DNA of 64,000 bases from Limnohabitans sp. 63ED37-2 (GTDB taxonomy: Bacteria > Pseudomonadota > Gammaproteobacteria > Burkholderiales > Burkholderiaceae_C), in assembly GCF_001412535.1 (NCBI RefSeq), contig NZ_CP011774.1:2847501-2911500 (forward strand), written 5' to 3'. Below, piece after piece: positions 7,275 through 15,402 of this stretch. How positions within the stretch are numbered: position 1 is the first letter of the stretch; each line of letters starts with the position of its first letter. The notes beneath the pieces were generated by a model. That model was not told the DNA's origin. It saw nothing but the letters and a program-made list of their open reading frames with translations, and did no database searches. Position numbers and translations under genes: made by a program.

Positions 7275-9878
7275 ATGACCGACGACATCAACCCCAGCGA
7301 AGAAGCGTTCACCACCGCGCAACCCAAAATCGATGCCAACCAAGCGGGCGCATCCGAAGGCTACGGCGAAGGCTCCATCCAGATTCTGGAAGGCCTAGAA
7401 GCGGTGCGCAAGCGCCCCGGCATGTACATCGGTGACACCTCTGACGGCACGGGCCTGCACCACTTGGTGTTCGAGGTGGTGGACAACTCGATTGACGAAG
7501 CGCTGGCGGGCCACTGCGACGACATCGTCGTCACCATCCACAGTGACAACTCCATCAGCGTGACAGACAACGGTCGCGGCATCCCCACGGGCGTGAAGAT
7601 GGACGACAAGCACGAGCCCAAGCGCAGTGCGTCTGAGATCGCTTTGACCGAACTGCATGCAGGCGGCAAGTTCAACCAAAACAGCTACAAGGTCTCGGGC
7701 GGTTTGCACGGCGTGGGTGTGTCTTGCGTGAACGCCTTGAGCAAGTGGTTGCGCCTGACGGTGCGTCGCGAAGGCAAAGTGCACCAGATCGACTTTGCCA
7801 AAGGCTTTGTGCAAAATCGTTTGCTCGAGACGGTGGACGGCGTTGAAGTCTCGCCCATGCGAGTGACGGGTGCCACCGACAAGCGCGGCACCGAAGTGCA
7901 TTTCTTGCCTGACGTGGAAATCTTCACGCAGAACACCGATTTCCATTACGAGATTTTGGCCAAGCGTTTGCGCGAGTTGTCCTTCTTGAACAACGGCGTG
8001 CGCATCCGCCTCAAAGACGAGCGCAGCGGCAAAGAAGACGACTTCTCTGGCGCAGGTGGCGTCAAAGGCTTTGTGGACTTCATCAATGCCAATAAAAAAG
8101 TGTTGCACCCCAACGCCTTCCATGCCAACGGCGAGCGCCCAGCCGACAGCTACGGCGGCATCCCCGGCACCAGCATCGGTGTGGAGGTGGCCATGCAGTG
8201 GAACGACGGCTACAACGAGAACGTGCTGTGCTTCACCAACAACATCCCGCAGCGTGACGGTGGTACCCACCTGACTGGCCTGCGTGCCGCGATGACCCGC
8301 GTGATCGCGAAGTACATCGAGAAAAACGAGATCGCCAAAAAGCAAAAAGTCGAAGTCAGCGGCGACGACATGCGCGAAGGCCTGTGCTGCGTGTTGAGCG
8401 TGAAAGTGCCCGAGCCCAAGTTCTCCAGCCAGACCAAAGACAAGCTGGTGTCGAGCGAAGTGCGTGCCCCGGTGGAAGACATCGTGGCCAAAGCCCTGAC
8501 CGACTTTTTGGAAGAGCGCCCCAACGACGCCAAGATCATCTGCGGCAAGATTGTGGAAGCCGCCCGCGCCCGCGAAGCCGCCCGTAAAGCCCGCGAAATG
8601 ACACGCCGCAAAGGCGTGCTCGACGGCATGGGCCTGCCCGGAAAACTGGCCGACTGCCAAGAAAAAGACCCGTCCCTGTGCGAAATCTACATCGTCGAGG
8701 GAGATTCGGCCGGAGGCTCGGCCAAGCAAGGCCGCGACCGCAAATTCCAAGCCATCTTGCCTCTGCGCGGCAAGATCCTGAACGTGGAAAAAGCCCGCTA
8801 TGAAAAGCTGCTCACCAGCAACGAAATCGTCACACTGATCACCGCCTTGGGCACCGGCATTGGCAAGGCCAGCGCCGAATCGGGCAAGAGCGGCACCGAC
8901 GACTTCAACGTCGACAAACTGCGCTACCACCGCATCATCATCATGACCGACGCCGACGTGGACGGCGCGCACATCCGCACTCTGCTGCTGACCTTCTTCT
9001 ACCGCCAGATGCCCGACCTGGTGGAGCGTGGCCACATCTACATCGCCCAGCCGCCACTCTACAAAGTCAAGGCTGGCAAAGAAGAGCTTTACCTGAAAGA
9101 CGGCCCAGCGCTCGACGGCTTCTTGCTGCGCATCGCGCTCAAAGACGCCAGCATCAGCACGGGCGGCGCTGCGCCGCAAGTGCTCACAGGCGAGACGCTT
9201 GAAGCCCTGGCCCGCAAACACCAAGTGGCCGAACACGTCATTGCACGCCTCTCCAACTTCATGGACGCCGAGGCCCTGCGGGCCATGGCCGACGGCGTGT
9301 CGCTCAACCTCGACACCTTGGAGCAAGCTGCGGCCTGCGCCCCTGCGCTTCAAGCCAAACTGCGCGAACTCAACACCACCGGCATTCCGGCCGAAGTGAG
9401 CGCCGAGTTTGACGTGCGCACCGACAAACCGATTCTGCGCATCAGCCGCCGCCACCACGGCAACATCAAGAGCAGCATCATCACGCAAGACTTTGTGCAC
9501 GGCGCCGACTACGGGGCTCTGGCCGAAGCGGCTGAGACCTTCCGCGGTTTGCTAGGCGAAGGTGCCAAAGCCAGCCGCGGTGAAGGCGAGCGCCAGAAAG
9601 AAGAAAAAGTGGGCGACTTCCGTCAGGCCATGCATTGGCTCATCAGCGAAGCCGAACGCACCACCAGCCGCCAGCGCTACAAAGGCCTGGGCGAGATGAA
9701 CCCCGCCCAGCTGTGGGAAACCACCATGGACCCCACCGTGCGCCGCCTGCTGCGCGTGCAGATCGACGACGCCATCGAAGCCGACCGCGTGTTCACCATG
9801 CTCATGGGCGACGAAGTCGAGCCACGCCGCAACTTCATCGAAGCCAACGCGCTGCGGGCGGGCAACATCGATATTTGA
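7275..9878 (+). CDS. gyrB: DNA gyrase subunit B
   Basis: ATPase subunit of DNA gyrase, which with GyrA introduces negative supercoils. I start at ATG 7275 (MTDDINPSEEAF; 867 residues); an in-frame TTG two codons upstream is less likely. The GHKL ATPase domain carries EVVDNSIDEALAGH, DNGRGIP and GGLHGVGVSCVNALS. The TOPRIM domain has EGDSAGGSAKQGRDR and DADVDGAHI. As in gammaproteobacterial GyrB, an insert of about 170 residues lies between the TOPRIM and tail regions (roughly 605-780). The C-terminal tail ends RRNFIEANALRAGNIDI. Confidence 0.97.
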   Translation: MTDDINPSEEAFTTAQPKIDANQAGASEGYGEGSIQILEGLEAVRKRPGMYIGDTSDGTGLHHLVFEVVDNSIDEALAGHCDDIVVTIHSDNSISVTDNGRGIPTGVKMDDKHEPKRSASEIALTELHAGGKFNQNSYKVSGGLHGVGVSCVNALSKWLRLTVRREGKVHQIDFAKGFVQNRLLETVDGVEVSPMRVTGATDKRGTEVHFLPDVEIFTQNTDFHYEILAKRLRELSFLNNGVRIRLKDERSGKEDDFSGAGGVKGFVDFINANKKVLHPNAFHANGERPADSYGGIPGTSIGVEVAMQWNDGYNENVLCFTNNIPQRDGGTHLTGLRAAMTRVIAKYIEKNEIAKKQKVEVSGDDMREGLCCVLSVKVPEPKFSSQTKDKLVSSEVRAPVEDIVAKALTDFLEERPNDAKIICGKIVEAARAREAARKAREMTRRKGVLDGMGLPGKLADCQEKDPSLCEIYIVEGDSAGGSAKQGRDRKFQAILPLRGKILNVEKARYEKLLTSNEIVTLITALGTGIGKASAESGKSGTDDFNVDKLRYHRIIIMTDADVDGAHIRTLLLTFFYRQMPDLVERGHIYIAQPPLYKVKAGKEELYLKDGPALDGFLLRIALKDASISTGGAAPQVLTGETLEALARKHQVAEHVIARLSNFMDAEALRAMADGVSLNLDTLEQAAACAPALQAKLRELNTTGIPAEVSAEFDVRTDKPILRISRRHHGNIKSSIITQDFVHGADYGALAEAAETFRGLLGEGAKASRGEGERQKEEKVGDFRQAMHWLISEAERTTSRQRYKGLGEMNPAQLWETTMDPTVRRLLRVQIDDAIEADRVFTMLMGDEVEPRRNFIEANALRAGNIDI

Positions 9879-9943
9879 CCTTTATAGGTTGAATGAAGCC
9901 GCCCTGCCACGCGTTCTGTGCGCGTGGCGCGGCGCACCCCATG

Positions 9944-9972
9944 CCACACCTGCCAGTGTGGTGTCTGTTTTT
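9944..9972 (+). terminator. Intrinsic terminator downstream of gyrB
   Basis: Arms CCACAC (9944-9949) and GTGTGG (9956-9961) are followed by a TTTTT run at 9968-9972. A second GC hairpin lies upstream (GCCACGCG 9906-9913 / CGCGTGGC 9921-9928). Together they probably end the dnaA-dnaN-gyrB transcript before queA. Confidence 0.55.
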
Positions 9973-10005
9973 ACTTTGTACGGGCCTGTCCGGCCCTGAA
10001 GCACC

Positions 10006-11112
10006 ATGACTTCTGACGTCAGCGCCCACACACGCAACTTCACGCTCAGCGATTTCGACTTTGAGCTGCCCCCCGAGTTGATTGCCCAACACCCCGCCGC
10101 CGAGCGAAGCGGCTCGCGTTTGCTTGATGGCTCATCGGCCATGGTCGTCGACCGCATTTTTCACGAACTGCCCAGCTTGCTGAATGCGGGCGATCTGCTG
10201 GTGTTCAACGACACCAAGGTGGTCAAGGCCCGCATTTTTGGCGAGAAAGCCTCGGGCGGAAAACTCGAATTGCTGATCGAACGCGTCTTGCCGGGCCATC
10301 AGGTGGTGGCGCACATGAAGGTCAGCAAAAAGCCGCTGGTGGGCGGCAAGATGTTCATGATGGGCGGCGCCCACCAGGGCGGGTTTGACGCCGTGCTGTT
10401 GGGTCGCTGGCCCGATGAAAACGGCCAACTGTTTCACCTGCAACTGAGCGATGAGCCACACGCCTTGATGGAGAAGCACGGCGTGGTGCCACTGCCGCCT
10501 TACATTGAGCGCCCTGCGGGTGCGATCACCCACACCGATTCCGAAGAAGACGCTCAGCGCTATCAGACCGTTTTTGCGCGTGCGCCCGGTGCGGTGGCTG
10601 CGCCCACGGCCGCGCTGCATTTTGACGAAGGCGTCTTGGCCGCACTGGCGGCGCGTGGCGTGCACACCGCCAGCGTCACCTTGCATGTGGGCGCAGGCAC
10701 CTTCCAGCCGGTCAAGACCGAGAACATTGCCGAACACCACATGCACAGCGAGTGGTATGAGGTGCCCGAAGCCACGCAGCAGGCCATTGCGGCCTGCAAG
10801 GCTCGTGGCGGCCAGGTGGTGGCTGTGGGCACTACGACCGTCCGCACCCTCGAATCCTGGGCCAAGTTCGGTCAGGCCAGCGGCGACACCGAAATTTTCA
10901 TCACCCCGGGGTTTGAGTTCCAAGTGATCGACCGGCTGATCACCAACTTTCACCTGCCCAAAAGTACGCTGATGATGCTGGTGAGTGCCTTTGCGGGTTA
11001 CGAGCACATCATGGGCCTGTACCGCCACGCGATTGCGCAGCAGTACCGGTTTTTCAGCTACGGGGATTCGATGCTGCTCAAACGCACCGCACCTGGATCT
11101 CAGCCCAGCTGA
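10006..11112 (+). CDS. queA: S-adenosylmethionine:tRNA ribosyltransferase-isomerase QueA
   Basis: QueA transfers the ribosyl part of SAM to preQ1 in tRNA to give epoxyqueuosine, a late step in queuosine biosynthesis. The 368-residue protein shows family blocks: DFDFELPPELIAQHPAAERSGSRLL near the N-terminus, NDTKVVKARIFGEK, LPPYI, TLHVGAGTFQPV, HMHSEWYEV and ITNFHLPKSTLMMLVSAFAGYE near the C-terminus. Its partner gene tgt lies 3.1 kb downstream instead of adjacent. Its last 13 bases overlap the 3' end of the convergent ferredoxin gene. Confidence 0.96.
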   Translation: MTSDVSAHTRNFTLSDFDFELPPELIAQHPAAERSGSRLLDGSSAMVVDRIFHELPSLLNAGDLLVFNDTKVVKARIFGEKASGGKLELLIERVLPGHQVVAHMKVSKKPLVGGKMFMMGGAHQGGFDAVLLGRWPDENGQLFHLQLSDEPHALMEKHGVVPLPPYIERPAGAITHTDSEEDAQRYQTVFARAPGAVAAPTAALHFDEGVLAALAARGVHTASVTLHVGAGTFQPVKTENIAEHHMHSEWYEVPEATQQAIAACKARGGQVVAVGTTTVRTLESWAKFGQASGDTEIFITPGFEFQVIDRLITNFHLPKSTLMMLVSAFAGYEHIMGLYRHAIAQQYRFFSYGDSMLLKRTAPGSQPS

Positions 11113-11417
11113 AGAAACACCCGCCCGCCTTCGATCTTGACCGGCCAGGTTTTGGCGGGTTCTGTGGCGGGGCCACAAGCCACCGAGCCATCGCGCAGGC
11201 TGAACTGCGCTTGGTGGAAGGGGCATTCGATGTGGTCGCCCTCCACAAAGCCGTCGCATAACTTGGCGTTGCCGTGGGTGCACAAGTTGTTGATGGCGAA
11301 GACTTCGCCCTCCACGCTGAACAGCGCAATGTCTTGGCCTTCGGGGGCGACGGCAATGCCCGCGCCTTCAAACAGATCGGCCTCTGCGGCCACGTCGGTC
11401 CAGCTTGTCATGGTCAT
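11100..11417 (-). CDS. Rieske [2Fe-2S] ferredoxin of an aromatic-ring hydroxylating oxygenase
   Basis: A small (105 residues) soluble Rieske ferredoxin that passes electrons to the terminal oxygenase encoded upstream. The cluster ligands are visible as C46-T-H48 and C65-P-F-H68, the standard CxH...CxxH Rieske pair with a 16-residue gap. The ATG at 11417 overlaps the small-subunit stop as ATGA, so the gene is translationally coupled and third in a large-small-ferredoxin operon. No ferredoxin reductase gene is in the operon. The 3' end overlaps convergent queA by 13 bases. Confidence 0.9.
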   Translation of the reverse strand: MTMTSWTDVAAEADLFEGAGIAVAPEGQDIALFSVEGEVFAINNLCTHGNAKLCDGFVEGDHIECPFHQAQFSLRDGSVACGPATEPAKTWPVKIEGGRVFLQLG

Positions 11418-11902
11418 ATCGGGTAAATGATGGCATTGGGGATCATTTCGCTGTCGTACACACACAGGCGTTCGGCGAACTTCAGGCCCTCGGGGGTCAA
11501 CACGATGGTGTCGATGTAGCGGCCCACGTTGAACACAGTGCTTGCCTTGTCGAGTTTGGTGCGGAACACCGCGTAGTTGGCCTCGGCGTGGATGCGATCA
11601 CCCTCCACACTTCGCACTACAGGCGCGCCCACCACATGCCGCTGGTAATACGGGTCGTGGTACAGCGTCTCTTGAATGCCGTAGACGCGGTCTTTCAACA
11701 TGCCTTTGCTGGTGAACGACAGGGTGCACAGCGGAAAGCCGCGCTCGTGGTTTTCTCGTGGGATGAGTTTGTACACGCATTGCTCGGTAAAGAATTCGGG
11801 CCACAAATCCCATTGGCCACTGTCCACGGCCAAGGCGTAATCGGCGTAAAGGCGGCTCAAAGCCATGTGGATTTCAAAATTCACCATGGGGATCGTGCTC
11901 AT
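11414..11902 (-). CDS. Aromatic-ring hydroxylating dioxygenase, small (beta) subunit
   Basis: A 162-residue protein of the SnoaL-like beta-subunit family of Rieske oxygenases, which is structural in the alpha3beta3 hexamer. Family-typical segments are LYADYALAVDSGQWDLWPEFFTE near the N-terminus and ERLCVYDSEMIPNAIIYPI at the end. The C-terminal wording resembles salicylate 5-hydroxylase (NagH) and anthranilate dioxygenase (AndAd) small subunits. It starts two bases after the large-subunit stop. The substrate is not certain; salicylate/anthranilate-type is an inference. Confidence 0.88.
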   Translation of the reverse strand: MSTIPMVNFEIHMALSRLYADYALAVDSGQWDLWPEFFTEQCVYKLIPRENHERGFPLCTLSFTSKGMLKDRVYGIQETLYHDPYYQRHVVGAPVVRSVEGDRIHAEANYAVFRTKLDKASTVFNVGRYIDTIVLTPEGLKFAERLCVYDSEMIPNAIIYPI

Positions 11903-11904
11903 CT

Positions 11905-13170
11905 TTAGGCCTCCATCACTTTGCGCCAGTATTCGTACATGCCCCGAATCAGGGTCTCGGTCACCATGTGGTCGGTCTCGCCCACATCGCGCCCGCCCAA
12001 CTCCACCAGCATGCGGTGCTCGGGCTTGGTCTCGAAAGCCTGCTGCGAGAACTCGATCACCTCGCCGTCGTCAGCACTCACAAAACCCGCTGGGCCAAAC
12101 AGGTTGGACTGGCGCAAGCGGCGCTCGATCATCTCCGGCGTGTCGTCCTCAAAGCCGAAATGCGTCCAGACAAAGTCAAACGCACCATGCCCGTCGGGCT
12201 GAATGTGCCGGGTGGACACACTGTTGACCTGCTGCTGAAAAATCACGCTGGGGAACAGCGTCATCATCACCGCGGTGGGCATCTGCTCTTCCATTTGCCA
12301 CCAACCCTCGGGCACGATGTCCAAGAAGCTCGGGTCGTTGAGCTGCATGCTCTCTTTGAAGCTGCTCACCTGTGTGACCTGCGACGCCTGCCCCGTGGCT
12401 TGGCCCGCGCTGCCTCGGGTCGAGATCATGGCGGCGTGGCGGTGGTGGGCGTCCATGCGCAGCTCGCTCTTGTTGTCGGCACGCCAAAGGCCAAAGGTCA
12501 CAAACCAGGTGTGCAAGAGGCCGGGGTGGTAGGGGTCTTTGATGTTCTCTTGCATCAGCTTCCAGTTGCCCGGAATGCGCTGGCGGTTGTAGCCCAGCAC
12601 CACCAACTTGCGGCCATTGAACAGGCGGTCAAAGTATTTCAGGATGGTCGGGCCCATGAAGTCTTCGAGTGACTCCACAGCATGGTCAAACGACGCGAAC
12701 ACCACGCCACCGCGTGTGGCCACTTTCAGGGCTGTCAGGCCGTGGTCCTTGGGGTCAAAGTCGGCGGGCATGCCGCCATTGACTTTGCCGTCTTGCCGCA
12801 CACCACGCCGAAACGGCACGCCCTGCAAGTCGCCCTTGAGGCTGTAGCTCCACTGGTGGTAGGGGCAGACAAACTCTTTCTTGTTGCCATGGCGTTCACG
12901 GCAAAACTGCATGCCCCGGTGGGCGCAGACGTTTTCGACCACATGGATCTGCCCGTCGGTGGCCCGCGTCATGATGACCGAGCGCTCGCCCACCACGGTG
13001 CGTTTGAAGTCGCCGGGATTCGGAATCTCGGCCTCCAGGCCCACATAGCTCCAGTGGCTTTTGTAAAAGAAGCGCTCCAGCTCCTTTTTGTGCCGGTCTT
13101 CATCGGTGTAGACGGCAAACGGGACACGGCTGGTGCCGTCCGTTTCCCAGTGGATGGGTTGTTCGCGCAT
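11905..13170 (-). CDS. Aromatic-ring hydroxylating dioxygenase, large (alpha) subunit
   Basis: Catalytic subunit of a Rieske non-haem iron oxygenase (421 residues). The Rieske ligands are C82/H84 (CAHRG) and C102/H105 (CPYHQW). The mononuclear iron site is NIKDPYHPGLLH, giving D212 for the electron bridge and H215/H220 as ligands. The 'NIKDPYH' wording places it near salicylate 5-hydroxylase (NagG) and anthranilate 1,2-dioxygenase (AndAc) large subunits. It is first of a three-gene operon and divergent from a NahR-like LysR regulator. The missing reductase must be encoded elsewhere. Exact substrate unknown. Confidence 0.9.
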   Translation of the reverse strand: MREQPIHWETDGTSRVPFAVYTDEDRHKKELERFFYKSHWSYVGLEAEIPNPGDFKRTVVGERSVIMTRATDGQIHVVENVCAHRGMQFCRERHGNKKEFVCPYHQWSYSLKGDLQGVPFRRGVRQDGKVNGGMPADFDPKDHGLTALKVATRGGVVFASFDHAVESLEDFMGPTILKYFDRLFNGRKLVVLGYNRQRIPGNWKLMQENIKDPYHPGLLHTWFVTFGLWRADNKSELRMDAHHRHAAMISTRGSAGQATGQASQVTQVSSFKESMQLNDPSFLDIVPEGWWQMEEQMPTAVMMTLFPSVIFQQQVNSVSTRHIQPDGHGAFDFVWTHFGFEDDTPEMIERRLRQSNLFGPAGFVSADDGEVIEFSQQAFETKPEHRMLVELGGRDVGETDHMVTETLIRGMYEYWRKVMEA

Positions 13171-13214
13171 GGCGTCTCCTCGTATTTCTTGATACGCATC
13201 ATGCGCAAAGCATC

Positions 13215-13259
13215 AATTTCAGTAAATCGAAATTCAAAGATAATCATTATCTGAATTTC
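13215..13259. promoter_or_regulatory. Overlapping inverted repeats in the oxygenase/LysR divergent promoter; Fur-box-like core
   Basis: In the 111-base divergent gap, AATTTC (13215-13220) pairs with GAAATT (13229-13234), a TTTC-N8-GAAA arrangement of LysR T-N11-A type. A longer inverted repeat runs from GAAATTC (13229-13235) to GAATTTC (13253-13259). Its core GATAATCATTATC (13239-13251) is a perfect 6-1-6 GATAAT repeat, identical to the last 13 bases of the 19-base Fur-box consensus. It could be a LysR operator, a Fur site, or both. Confidence 0.55.
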
Positions 13260-13281
13260 AAATATTCATCGCCACGCCTCC

Positions 13282-14208
13282 ATGGACCTCGCTCGCCTCG
13301 ACCTGAACCTGCTGCTGGTGTTTCACCACCTGCTGCGGGAAAAACGCGTGTCGGCGGTGGCCACGGTGCTGGGCATGAGCCAGCCTGCCGTCAGCAGCGC
13401 CTTGGGCCGACTGCGCAGCAGCTTGGGCGACGAATTGTTTTTGCGCACCCAGCGGGGCATGGAACCCACGGCTTACGCCCTGCAACTGGCCGAACCTGTG
13501 GCCACCGCGCTCGACGGCCTGCAGCAAGCGCTCAATGTGCGCGCCTCGTTTGACCCGGCCACAAGCGAGCGCAGCTTCACCCTGGCCATGACCGATGTGG
13601 GCGAGATGTATTTTTTGCCCGTGCTGATGGACGCGCTGGCTGGAGCTGCCCCTGCCGTCACGCTGAATGTGGTGGCGGTGACCAGCGCCAGCCTGAAAGA
13701 CGACATGGCCTCAGGCCGTACCGACTTGGCGCTGGGCCTGCTGCCGCAACTGCAGGCGGGCTTTTTCCAGCAAGCGCTGTTTCGCCAACCTTATGTGTGC
13801 CTGATGCGCGAAGCGCACTCGCTGGCCGCAGCCGCCTCCTTGTCGTTCAGCGACTTTGCTGACGCCAGCCATGTGCGCGTGGTCGCCGCAGGCACGGGCC
13901 ACGGGCGGATCGATGCGGCCATCAGCGAAACGCTGGAACAACAGGGCTTGAAAAGGCGAATTCGCCTGACGGTGCCGAACTATGTCGCTTTGGGCGATGT
14001 GCTCGGCCACTCGGACCTGATCGCCACCGTCCCCGAGCGTTTCGCCCAGCGCGTGTCCGGCCCCTTTGCCCTGACCACCCGCGCCCTGCCGCTGGCGGTG
14101 GACGGCAGCGCCATTCACCAGTTCTGGCACGCCCGCCTGCACAAAGACCCAGGGCACCAATGGCTGCGCGAGTTGGTCGCGCAATGCTTTGGCGATGGCA
14201 CCCTCTGA
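13282..14208 (+). CDS. LysR-family transcriptional regulator (NahR/NodD-like)
   Basis: A 308-residue LysR regulator. The N-terminal winged helix reads LDLNLLLVFHHLLREKRVSAVATVLGMSQPAVSSALGRLR, the 'DLNLL' start being typical of the NahR/NodD/PcpR branch. The rest is the periplasmic-binding-like effector domain. It is divergent from the ring-hydroxylating oxygenase operon and so probably activates it in response to an aromatic inducer (NahR itself responds to salicylate). The next gene, tgt, begins 21 bases after its stop, so it may share transcription with tgt. Confidence 0.9.
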   Translation: MDLARLDLNLLLVFHHLLREKRVSAVATVLGMSQPAVSSALGRLRSSLGDELFLRTQRGMEPTAYALQLAEPVATALDGLQQALNVRASFDPATSERSFTLAMTDVGEMYFLPVLMDALAGAAPAVTLNVVAVTSASLKDDMASGRTDLALGLLPQLQAGFFQQALFRQPYVCLMREAHSLAAAASLSFSDFADASHVRVVAAGTGHGRIDAAISETLEQQGLKRRIRLTVPNYVALGDVLGHSDLIATVPERFAQRVSGPFALTTRALPLAVDGSAIHQFWHARLHKDPGHQWLRELVAQCFGDGTL

Positions 14209-14229
14209 CCCCCTTCTACAATCCCTGCC

Positions 14230-15402
14230 ATGCTCCAATTCGACCTGCTCAAAACCGACCCCTCCAGCCACGCCCGTCGCGGCACGCTGACCCTGAACCA
14301 TGGCGTGGTGCAAACGCCGATCTTCATGCCGGTCGGGACCTACGGCACCGTCAAGGGCGTGATGCCGCGCAGCCTGCACGAGATGGGCGCACAGATCATT
14401 TTGGGCAACACCTTCCACCTGTGGATGCGCCCGGGCCTGGACATCATGAAAGGCTTTGGCGGCCTGCATCAGTTCGAGAAATGGGACAAACCCATCCTGA
14501 CCGACTCGGGCGGATTTCAGGTCTGGTCGCTGGGCGACATGCGCAAGATCACCGAAGAGGGCGTGACCTTTGCCAGCCCCGTGAACGGCGACAAGCTCTT
14601 CATGTCGCCCGAGGTGAGCATGCAGATCCAGACCATCCTGAACTCGGACATCGTGATGCAGCTCGACGAGTGCACGCCTTACGAGACCAAGGGCCACCTG
14701 ACGACCGAGGCCGAAGCGCGCAAGTCGATGGAGATGAGCCGCCGCTGGGCCGTGCGCTCCAAAGACGAGTTCGCCCGCCTTGAGAACCCCAACGCGCTGT
14801 TTGGCATTGTGCAAGGCGGCATGTTTGAAAACCTGCGCCAGGAATCACTGGACGCTTTGGTCGAGATGGACTTCCCCGGCTATGCGATTGGCGGCGTGAG
14901 CGTGGGCGAGCCCAAAGACCTGATGCTGCAGATCATGGCGCACACCCCGCACCGGCTGCCCGCCCACAAGCCGCGCTACCTGATGGGCGTGGGCACGCCT
15001 GAAGATTTGGTGCAGGGCGTGGCCGATGGCGTGGACATGTTCGACTGCGTGATGCCCACCCGCAATGCCCGCAACGGCACGGTCTTCACCCGCTTTGGCG
15101 ACCTGAAACTGCGCAACGCCCGACACAAAAACGACCCTCAACCGCTGGACACCAGCTGTACCTGCCATGCCTGCGCGGGAACGTCTGGCGTGTCGTGGGA
15201 CAACGGCGGCCGAGACGGTTTCAGCCGCGCTTACATGCACCACCTGGACCGCTGCGGCGAAATGCTCGGCCCCATGCTGACCACCATCCACAACCTGCAC
15301 TACTACCTGAACCTGATGCGTGAAGTGCGCGAGTCGCTGGACGTGGGTCAGTTCGCACAGTTCCGGGCGCAGTTCAAGTCGGATCGGGCTCGCGGCGTGT
15401 GA
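14230..15402 (+). CDS. tgt: tRNA-guanine transglycosylase (Tgt)
   Basis: Tgt swaps guanine 34 of GUN-anticodon tRNAs for preQ1, the step before QueA in queuosine synthesis. The 390-residue TIM-barrel enzyme has the general acid/base Asp in TDSGGFQVWS (D92) and the nucleophile in FDCVMPTRNAR (D272). The zinc site is C310, C312, C315 with a His in AYMHHL. About 15 residues (316-330, GTSGVSWDNGGRDG) are inserted between the last zinc cysteine and FSRAYMHHL, compared with shorter homologues. Its stop abuts the convergent FIST gene with no spacer. Confidence 0.96.
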   Translation: MLQFDLLKTDPSSHARRGTLTLNHGVVQTPIFMPVGTYGTVKGVMPRSLHEMGAQIILGNTFHLWMRPGLDIMKGFGGLHQFEKWDKPILTDSGGFQVWSLGDMRKITEEGVTFASPVNGDKLFMSPEVSMQIQTILNSDIVMQLDECTPYETKGHLTTEAEARKSMEMSRRWAVRSKDEFARLENPNALFGIVQGGMFENLRQESLDALVEMDFPGYAIGGVSVGEPKDLMLQIMAHTPHRLPAHKPRYLMGVGTPEDLVQGVADGVDMFDCVMPTRNARNGTVFTRFGDLKLRNARHKNDPQPLDTSCTCHACAGTSGVSWDNGGRDGFSRAYMHHLDRCGEMLGPMLTTIHNLHYYLNLMREVRESLDVGQFAQFRAQFKSDRARGV

